This document shows positions 58,143 to 64,000 of a stretch of DNA of 64,000 nucleotides, one piece after another (the first letter of the stretch is position 1; every line of letters starts with the position of its first letter). A program made the position numbers and the translations under genes. This stretch comes from Thermohalobaculum sp039822785 (GTDB lineage: Bacteria > Pseudomonadota > Alphaproteobacteria > Rhodobacterales > Rhodobacteraceae). The stretch is from the NCBI GenBank assembly GCA_039822785.1, contig JBCBMO010000001.1:434001-498000 (forward strand). The letters run 5' to 3'. The notes beneath the pieces were generated by a model. That model saw only the letters and a list, made by a program, of their open reading frames with translations, did not search any database and was not told the DNA's origin.

Positions 58143-58550
58143 CGTCGCGCTCTCCAGCTTACCCTGGGACCTATGCGTTGCTGCCACAGCGCCCCGCTCG
58201 CCCGCAACGCAGAAGCCGTCGCAGGCGAAGGTCCAGGGCGACGTCTTTGCGCGGCGTGACCGGATTAACACGGCCGCGCAGTAAATTGATGATAAACGAG
58301 CATTAGCCGATACGCCTTTCGACCAATGGTGGGTCTGGCAGCCCGCCGTCAGTCGCTGCTTGCGACCAAGACGGTCATGGCCTGTGCCATCATGACCGCT
58401 CGATTTCGGTGAATTTGGCTATGGACAGGGTTGGGGTTGGTCATTATCAGAGCGGCGCTTCCCGTGGGGGGCACTAGAGCCTGACGCAACTCGACTTCGA
58501 GGTGTCCGTAAGGGACCGGCGGCCCAAGGGTCGCGTCGAGCAGGCTCCAA
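58143..58550. other. 408-base intergenic region between pcm and tRNA-Cys
   Basis: No gene was found here; frames that cross it lack starts with ribosome binding sites and family resemblance. It is AT-richer around 58270-58320 and should carry the promoter of the minus-strand pcm-tolC operon and, near its right end, that of tRNA-Cys. An 8-base inverted repeat lies at 58372-58398. No sure hexamers could be assigned. Confidence 0.6.
58372..58398. repeat. Inverted repeat in the pcm/tRNA-Cys gap
   Basis: CGGTCATG (58372-58379) is repeated in reverse complement as CATGACCG (58391-58398) with an 11-base spacer. The arm length and spacing would suit a dimeric regulator, or it may form an RNA hairpin. 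Confidence 0.4.
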
Positions 58551-58624
58551 GGCGACGTGGCGGAGTGGTTACGCAGCGGACTGCAAATCCGTGTACGCCG
58601 GTTCGATTCCGGCCGTCGCCTCCA
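58551..58624 (+). tRNA. tRNA-Cys (anticodon GCA)
   Basis: The 74-base cloverleaf has acceptor GGCGACG with CGTCGCC, anticodon loop CTGCAAA giving GCA, T-loop TTCGATT, discriminator T (U73, the cysteine identity base) and encoded CCA. Confidence 0.96.
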
Positions 58625-58895
58625 TCCTTCCCTTACGTGACAATGCGGTCCGAAAACCGCCCTGGGATATGACCCGGGAAGCGCCCTCGGATGCACCCCG
58701 AGATGCTGCGGCGCACACTTTTGAACGCGCCCGCGGTAGCCCCCGCGACATTGACGCCGCGAACACCGAAGTATCGACCCGATCTACGAATTTGTCGCAA
58801 ACGCAACCCTAGTCGTCGAGTTTCCACCCTTGGCCTGCTACCCCCGCCATGTTTAGCTCTTGTCGACAACAAAAAACCGACAACCGGAGTATCAC

Positions 58896-60545
58896 ATGTC
58901 GAAATTGATGATGACGGACCGTGGCCTGCACCCGATTGCGGAGCAGACTGCGGATGCCTTCCGTCGCGGGAAGATGAATCGCCGTGAATACATGGCGACT
59001 GTGATGGGGCTCGGCGTCACCGCCGCCGGCGCCTACGCGCTGGGTGGCATCGCGGCCCCGTCGAAGGCACTGGCCGACACGCCCGTGGCAGGCGGCAGCC
59101 TTCGGGTCGGCATGCTGATCAAGGCCTTCAAGGATCCGCGGTCGTTCGACTGGTCCGAGATCGGCAACGTGGCGCGCCAGGTGAACGAGCACGCCGTGCG
59201 CTGGACCGCGGACTATGAGTTCGAGGGGCGCCTGCTCGAGAGTTGGGAGATCTCGGACGACGCGACCGAGTACACGCTCAACCTGCGCCAGGGCGTGACG
59301 TGGTCGAACGGCGATGAGTTCAACGCCGAGGATATGGCCCACAACATCACCCGGTGGTCCGAGGCCGATGCCGAGGGCAACTCCATGGCATCGCGCATGG
59401 GCGGCCTGGTCGACCCCGACACCAAGAAGCTGGTGGACGGCTCGCTGGAGATCGTCGACGCGCACACCATCAAGCTGAAGCTGCCCTCCGCCGACATCTC
59501 GCTGGTTGCAGGCATGGCCGACTATCCGGCGCTGCTGGTGCACCGTTCCTATGATGGTGACCCGGATCCCTTCGTTGCGCTCGGCATCTCGACCGGCCCC
59601 TACGAGCTGGTGGAGTACGAGGCGAACGTTCGCGCCCGCGTCGCGAAGAAAGCGGATCATACCTGGTGGGCCGAAGGCGGCTACCTCGACGAGATCACCT
59701 GGATCGACCTCGGCACGGATCCGACCGCCGAGATCGCGGCCTTCGAGTCCGAAGAGATCGACACCTCCTTCGAGATCAAGGCGGACAGCATCGATCAGGT
59801 ACGCGGCATCGGCATTCCGCTGTCCGAGGTTTCGACCGGCGCGACCATCGTGATCCGTCCGAACGCCCTGTCGGCCCCCTATGACGACGTGCGCGTGCGC
59901 CGTGCGCTCGCCAAGGCGGTGGACAACACGGTCGTGCTGCAGCTTGGCTACAACAACGCGGGCCAGCCGGCGGAGAACCACCACGTCGGCCCGATGCACA
60001 TCGAATACGCCGACATCGGCGCACCGGAGCGCAACGTCGAAGAAGCGCTCGCGCTGCTCGAGGAAGCGGGCCACCGCGACACCGAGTTCGAGCTGATCTC
60101 GATCGACGACGACTGGCGCCGCAACACCACGGATGCCGTCGCCGCACAGCTGCGCGACGCTGGCATCAACATCAAGCGCACGGTGATCCCGGGCTCCACC
60201 TTCTGGAACGACTGGGCCAAGTATCCGTTCAGCTCGACCAACTGGAACCCGCGTCCGCTGGGCGTGCAGGTGCTCAACCTCGCCTACCGCTCGGGCGTGC
60301 CCTGGAACGAGACCGGCTTCGCGAACAAGGAATTCGACGCGCTGCTGGACCAGGCCCTGGCCACGCCGGATGTGGATGCGCGCCGCGAGATCATGGTGCA
60401 GATCGAGCAGATCATGGTCGACGAGGGTGTGATCATCCAGCCCTACTGGCGGTCGGTGTATCGCGCGAACGCCGAGTATGTGATGAACAACCCGGCACAC
60501 CAGGCCTTCGAACAGCACTTCGACCTGGTCTGGGTCGAGAGCTGA
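58896..60545 (+). CDS. Peptide/opine-type ABC transporter substrate-binding protein
   Basis: The 549-residue protein belongs to family 5 solute-binding proteins (SBP_bac_5). An export signal lies at residues about 39-70, with a NRREYM twin-arginine motif before a hydrophobic run ending APSKALA, so Tat export is plausible. Family segments are visible: YTLNLRQGVTWSNGDEFNAEDM, DDVRVRRALAKAVDN and MVDEGVIIQPYWRSVYR. The ATG at 58896 follows CCGGAG; a TTG 12 codons earlier is the alternative. Family members import peptides, opines or other substrates; the ligand is unknown. It heads an operon with two permeases and an ATPase, with a hairpin directly after its stop. Confidence 0.93.
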   Translation: MSKLMMTDRGLHPIAEQTADAFRRGKMNRREYMATVMGLGVTAAGAYALGGIAAPSKALADTPVAGGSLRVGMLIKAFKDPRSFDWSEIGNVARQVNEHAVRWTADYEFEGRLLESWEISDDATEYTLNLRQGVTWSNGDEFNAEDMAHNITRWSEADAEGNSMASRMGGLVDPDTKKLVDGSLEIVDAHTIKLKLPSADISLVAGMADYPALLVHRSYDGDPDPFVALGISTGPYELVEYEANVRARVAKKADHTWWAEGGYLDEITWIDLGTDPTAEIAAFESEEIDTSFEIKADSIDQVRGIGIPLSEVSTGATIVIRPNALSAPYDDVRVRRALAKAVDNTVVLQLGYNNAGQPAENHHVGPMHIEYADIGAPERNVEEALALLEEAGHRDTEFELISIDDDWRRNTTDAVAAQLRDAGINIKRTVIPGSTFWNDWAKYPFSSTNWNPRPLGVQVLNLAYRSGVPWNETGFANKEFDALLDQALATPDVDARREIMVQIEQIMVDEGVIIQPYWRSVYRANAEYVMNNPAHQAFEQHFDLVWVES

Positions 60546-60554
60546 TCGACACCA

Positions 60555-60582
60555 AGCGGCGCCGCGGAAACGCGGCGCCGCT
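60555..60582 (+). terminator. Strong GC hairpin with GAAA loop after the substrate-binding protein gene
   Basis: A perfect 12-base-pair stem (60555-60566 with 60571-60582) closes on a GAAA tetraloop, nine bases after the stop. The T-run after it (CTCGCTTT) is weak, so it probably slows or partly stops transcription and protects the upstream mRNA, giving more binding protein than permease. Confidence 0.7.
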
Positions 60583-60673
60583 CTCGCTTTCCGCGCAGCG
60601 CGGCGGCCCGCGATCGACGCGCGGCGCACGGCATTGTTCTTAGGCAGCCGCAAGCAACCGAGGATCCTCCAGA

Positions 60674-61609
60674 ATGGCGATGTTTATCCTACGCCGGATC
60701 GGCACCATGCTGCTGACCATGCTCGCGCTGACCTTCGTGGTCTTCTACCTGGTCAACCTGCCCGGCAATCTCGAAAAGATCGCCAAGACCGAGGGCAACA
60801 TGCGGATGACCGACGAGGAGGTCGCCACCTGGCTTCAGGAGAACGGCTACGCCGAGCCCTTCATGGTGCGCTATGGTGAATGGGTGGCCGGCACCGTCCA
60901 AGGCGACATGGGCTACTCTCGCGTCTTCCGCAAACCCGTCAGCGAGGTCGTCGGCGAGCGGCTCTACTACACCGGGATCCTGATGCTCTGCGTGATGCTG
61001 GTGATGGTGCCCTGCGCCCTGCTGATCGGGGTCTTAGCGGGGATGAGGGAGGGATCGACGCTGGATCGAGGGTTATCCGTCGGATCCATCGCCTCGACCT
61101 CAGCGCCCGAATACGTCACCGGCATCATCTTCGTCGCGATCTTCGCCTCCGGCCTCGGCTGGTTCAAGGGCATCGCCTCGACCCGCACGATCACCTTCGA
61201 GAACTTCACCCTGCCCGTGATCACCATGGCGCTCTACGGCATGGGCTACATCGCCCGCATGACCCGCGCCTCGATGGCCGAGGTGATGACCTCCAACTAC
61301 ATCCGCACCGCGCGCCTCAAGGGGATGAGCTTCAAGGCCGTCGTCCTGAAGCACGCGCTCAGGAACGCGCTGATCGCCCCCTTCACCGTCATCATGCTCC
61401 AGTTCCCCTGGCTGCTGACCGGCGTCGTCATCGTCGAGACGATGTTCAACTTCAAGGGCTTCGGCTGGACGCTGACCCAGGCGGCGGGGAACAACGACAT
61501 CGAGCTTCTGCTCGCCATCTCCTGGATCGCGGTGATCGTGGTGCTGCTGACGCAGCTCATCTCCGACATCGGCTATGCGTTCCTCAACCCCCGGATCCGC
61601 GTAAGCTGA
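60674..61609 (+). CDS. ABC transporter permease (DppB/OppB type)
   Basis: The 311-residue protein starts at the first of two ATGs (MAMFILRRIGTMLLTML) and has six hydrophobic segments. Its periplasmic loop after the first helix contains EEVATWLQENGYAEPFMVRYGEW as in DppB-like proteins, and the EAA loop is TARLKGMSFKAVVLKHALRNA. It pairs with the next permease as a heterodimer. It lies 128 bases after the binding-protein gene with the hairpin between, and 25 bases before the second permease. Confidence 0.93.
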   Translation: MAMFILRRIGTMLLTMLALTFVVFYLVNLPGNLEKIAKTEGNMRMTDEEVATWLQENGYAEPFMVRYGEWVAGTVQGDMGYSRVFRKPVSEVVGERLYYTGILMLCVMLVMVPCALLIGVLAGMREGSTLDRGLSVGSIASTSAPEYVTGIIFVAIFASGLGWFKGIASTRTITFENFTLPVITMALYGMGYIARMTRASMAEVMTSNYIRTARLKGMSFKAVVLKHALRNALIAPFTVIMLQFPWLLTGVVIVETMFNFKGFGWTLTQAAGNNDIELLLAISWIAVIVVLLTQLISDIGYAFLNPRIRVS

Positions 61610-61634
61610 GCGCGCCCCAGGAAGGACAAGAACA

Positions 61635-62840
61635 ATGGAACTGGAGCAACTCGGCTCGCTGGAGATCATCTTCGGCATCCTCGGCCGCTTCCTGCCGGTC
61701 TGGATCGCCCTCGGCGTCTGCCTGATCGGCGGCTATTTCATCCGTGCCAAGCTCGGCCAGTTCGGCAGGCTCTGGGACAGCCGGATCGGGCTGGTGGGTC
61801 TGGGCGTCACGCTCTTCTGGGTGTTCACCGCGCTCTTTGCCGACCTGATCGCCGTGATGGGCCCGCTGGAGCAGTCCTTCACCTTCGGGATGAAGAAGTC
61901 GGCGCCCGGCACCGTCGACGCGGAGAACGGGATCGTCTTCTTCCTGGGCGGCGATAACCTGGCGCGGGATATCTTCAGCCGCATCGTCTACGGCAGCCAG
62001 GTCGTCCTCATCATCGCGCCGATCGCCACGCTGATCGCCTATATGGTCGGCTCCTCGCTCGGCCTGCCCGCGGGCTTTTACGGCGGCACCATCGACACGG
62101 TGATGGGCTTCATGGCGAACCTTGTGCTCGCCTTCCCAGTCATCCTGCTCTTCTACCTGCTGGTGACGCCGGAGGTGCGCGACCCCACGATGGTGAACCT
62201 GGGGCTGTTCGAGATCCCCTGGTCGATCCCCATCGCGCTCGCGGCGGTCTTCTTCCTGTTTCCCATCGGGTTTCTCTGCCTGATGTGGTTCACCAAGTAC
62301 GAGAAGAACCGCGGCAAGCTGCAGGCCTATATGGGCGTGACCATCGTCCTGGGTATCTGGGTCTATGTCGGGCTGGTGTTCGATGCGGATCCGCTGGGGA
62401 TCCTGTCGCTCGACCCCAATGAGCTGAACGTGTTTGCGGCGGTTGTCTTCGTCTCCGCGCCCGGGGTGTTCCGGATCGTCCGGGGGCTCACGCTCGACAT
62501 CAAGACGCGGGACTATGTGGCGGCGGCCCAGACCCGCGGCGAGCGGCCCTGGTACATCATGCTCTGGGAGATCCTGCCGAACGCCCGCGGCCCGCTGATC
62601 GTCGATTTCTGCCTGCGCATCGGCTACACCACGATCCTGCTCGGCACCCTCGGCTTCTTCGGCCTCGGCCTGCAGCCCGAGAGCCCGGACTGGGGCACGA
62701 TGATCAACCACGGCCGCCCCTTCGTCCGCCTGGCCGACACCGCCCACATCGCCCTCTTCCCCGCCGTCGCCCTGATGAGCCTCGTCCTAGGCCTCAACCT
62801 CCTGGCCGACGGCATGCGCGAAGAGAGCCTCAAGGATTAA
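61635..62840 (+). CDS. ABC transporter permease (DppC/OppC type), elongated
   Basis: The 401-residue permease is about 100 residues longer than usual DppC proteins. Between the third core helix and the EAA loop (YVAAAQTRGERPWYIMLWEIL) it has an inserted stretch at about residues 190-265 with extra hydrophobic segments (SIPIALAAVFFLFPIGFLCLM and QAYMGVTIVLGIWVYVGLV), so it may have two additional transmembrane helices. The GLGLQPESPDWGTMINHGR end is typical. An AGGA-type site precedes the ATG. It ends 12 bases before the ATPase gene. Confidence 0.92.
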   Translation: MELEQLGSLEIIFGILGRFLPVWIALGVCLIGGYFIRAKLGQFGRLWDSRIGLVGLGVTLFWVFTALFADLIAVMGPLEQSFTFGMKKSAPGTVDAENGIVFFLGGDNLARDIFSRIVYGSQVVLIIAPIATLIAYMVGSSLGLPAGFYGGTIDTVMGFMANLVLAFPVILLFYLLVTPEVRDPTMVNLGLFEIPWSIPIALAAVFFLFPIGFLCLMWFTKYEKNRGKLQAYMGVTIVLGIWVYVGLVFDADPLGILSLDPNELNVFAAVVFVSAPGVFRIVRGLTLDIKTRDYVAAAQTRGERPWYIMLWEILPNARGPLIVDFCLRIGYTTILLGTLGFFGLGLQPESPDWGTMINHGRPFVRLADTAHIALFPAVALMSLVLGLNLLADGMREESLKD

Positions 62841-62852
62841 GGAGTGCTAGGG

Positions 62853-64000
62853 ATGACCGAGCCGATCCTCGAAATCGAAGACCTCAACATCTCGTTCTAC
62901 ACGCGCAAGGGCGAGATCCCGGCCGTCATGGACTTTTCGATGACCGTCATGCCTGGCGAGACCATGGGGCTGGTGGGCGAGAGCGGGTGCGGCAAGTCCA
63001 CCGTCTCGCTCGGCATCATGCGCTACCTGGGCAAGAACGGACGGATCAAGTCGGGCTCGATCAAATTCAAGGGCCGCGACATGGCCACTATGTCGGACGA
63101 GGAACTGCGCGAGCTTCGCGGCTCCGCCATCTCGATGGTCTACCAGGAGCCGATGGCCTCGTTGAACCCCGCCATGAAGATCGGCACGCAGCTCACCGAG
63201 GTGCTGACGATCCATGAGGGGATCTCGGAGAAGGAGGCCTATGACCGCGCGGCCGAGATGGTCGCAAGCGTTCGCCTGCCCGACCCGGACCGGATCATGG
63301 GTGCCTTCCCTCACCAGCTCTCGGGTGGTCAACAGCAGCGCGTGGTGATCTCCATGGCTCTGCTCTCGCGCCCTGCCCTACTCCTGCTCGACGAGCCCAC
63401 CACCGCGCTCGACGTGACGGTGGAGGCGGGGATCGTCGATCTCATCAAGGACCTGGCCCGCGAGATGGGCACCTCGATGATCTTCGTCTCCCACAACCTC
63501 GGCCTGATCCTGGAGACCTGCGACCGCATCACGGTCATGTACTCGGGCGAGGCGGTGGAGGAAGGCGATATCGACACCGTCTTCAACAAGATGCGCCACC
63601 CCTATACCAAGGGGCTACTCCGCTCGATCCCGGTGCCGGGCGCGGACAAGTACTCGAAGCCCCTTGTCGCCATCCCCGGCCAGCTACCCCTGCCGCACGA
63701 GCGGCCGACGGGCTGCAACTTCGGTCCCCGCTGCGACCACTTCGCCGACGGGGTCTGCAACCAGCACGACGTCAAGATGCATCCCGTGGGCAGCGAGACC
63801 GACCGGCACCGGTCGCGTTGCGAGCGGATCGGGGAGATCAATTGGGACGCCGCCATCGACCTTGGCGACGTGGGCGAGCCGATCGTGCCCGGCGACGTGG
63901 TGTTGACGGTCGACAACCTCAAAAAGCACTACAGCGTCTCGTCGGGCATGTTCGGCGGCGGCGACACCCGCACGGTGAAGGCGAACGAGAACCTCAGCTT
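62853..64000 (+). CDS. ABC transporter ATP-binding protein, probably fused double ATPase, 3' end outside window
   Basis: The frame is open to the window end (382 codons visible). The first nucleotide-binding domain has Walker A GESGCGKST (residues 42-50), signature LSGGQQQRV, Walker B LLLLDEPTTALD and an H-loop VSHNLG. It is followed by the oligopeptide-transporter C-terminal domain with the cysteine cluster region GCNFGPRCDHFADGVCNQ. A second domain begins at about residue 345 (VVLTVDNLKKHYSVSSG), so the protein is likely a fused DppD-DppF-type ATPase. GGAG precedes the ATG at 62853. It energises the importer encoded upstream. Confidence 0.9.
   Translation, partial: MTEPILEIEDLNISFYTRKGEIPAVMDFSMTVMPGETMGLVGESGCGKSTVSLGIMRYLGKNGRIKSGSIKFKGRDMATMSDEELRELRGSAISMVYQEPMASLNPAMKIGTQLTEVLTIHEGISEKEAYDRAAEMVASVRLPDPDRIMGAFPHQLSGGQQQRVVISMALLSRPALLLLDEPTTALDVTVEAGIVDLIKDLAREMGTSMIFVSHNLGLILETCDRITVMYSGEAVEEGDIDTVFNKMRHPYTKGLLRSIPVPGADKYSKPLVAIPGQLPLPHERPTGCNFGPRCDHFADGVCNQHDVKMHPVGSETDRHRSRCERIGEINWDAAIDLGDVGEPIVPGDVVLTVDNLKKHYSVSSGMFGGGDTRTVKANENLS

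Noticed and set aside
1..64000. CRISPR array, insertion sequence, prophage or rRNA operon
   Set aside because: No regularly spaced repeats, transposase, integrase, capsid or rRNA sequence was recognised anywhere in the window.

Overview
This is a high-GC window (about two thirds G+C in spot counts) from an alphaproteobacterium, most likely of the order Rhodobacterales. The evidence is gene order and family subtype: nrdR-ribD-(Wza-like)-ribE-ribB-ribH-nusB, yceD-rpmF-plsX-fabH-ihfA-merR, dgt-argS-SPOR-nagZ-scpA-scpB, pcm-tolC-popZ-valS, a short ProS without editing insert, an HdaA, a double-length Dcd and an RTX protein ending in the DFLF-type tail common in this group. The genus cannot be named from the sequence alone. 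Most of the window is ordinary conserved chromosome, densely packed, with many 4-8 base stop/start overlaps.

Layout. 1-4940: a partner-switching signalling module (anti-sigma ATPase, STAS antagonist, divergent REC-PP2C phosphatase, HPt protein), a secreted CAP-RTX protein and a small exported protein. 4980-10379: dnaE, a divergent gamma-glutamylcyclotransferase/agmatinase pair and a DoxX protein. 10418-21271, almost all on the minus strand: lolD-lolC/E-proS, ppx-ppk1-hdaA-perM, a Flp-like membrane protein, and nadK. 21409-30444: glyA, a histidine phosphatase, a cytochrome P460, and the nrdR/riboflavin/nusB block. 30501-38042: an MFS carrier, bamE, then the yceD-rpmF-plsX-fabH and ihfA-merR groups, tRNA-Pro and dcd. 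38058-45222: the scpB-scpA-nagZ-SPOR-argS-dgt string and divergent erpA. 45276-51855: an accessory stretch with a spondin-domain surface protein, a 39% GC island, a DUF3833 lipoprotein, a sulfotransferase, xthA, an unknown lipoprotein, ilvD and two unknown small genes. 51865-58624: valS, a PopZ-like polar organiser, tolC, pcm and tRNA-Cys. 58896-64000: a peptide-type ABC importer operon that runs off the window.

How the genes work together. The first module resembles the RbaV/RbaW/RbaY system of Rhodobacter and the HptB-HsbR-HsbA system of Pseudomonas: a phosphorelay through HPt would set the activity of the PP2C phosphatase, which dephosphorylates the STAS protein and so frees the partner of the anti-sigma ATPase. 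Several genes bear on the cell cycle: DnaE, HdaA (DnaA inactivation), ScpA/ScpB (condensin), IHF and a PopZ-like pole organiser. hdaA shares overlapping or near-overlapping junctions with polyphosphate kinase and exopolyphosphatase. Envelope functions are spread through the window (LolD/LolC-E, BamE, TolC, SPOR, NagZ, Wza-like exporter).

No rRNA operon, CRISPR array, insertion sequence, prophage or integrase was seen. The items most worth a second look are the PopZ-like protein with a very long acidic/proline linker, the HPt-containing partner-switching module beside a CAP-RTX exoprotein, the compositional break at the 3' end of argS, the AT-rich island at 46110-46358, and the unknown small gene pair at 51412-51855.
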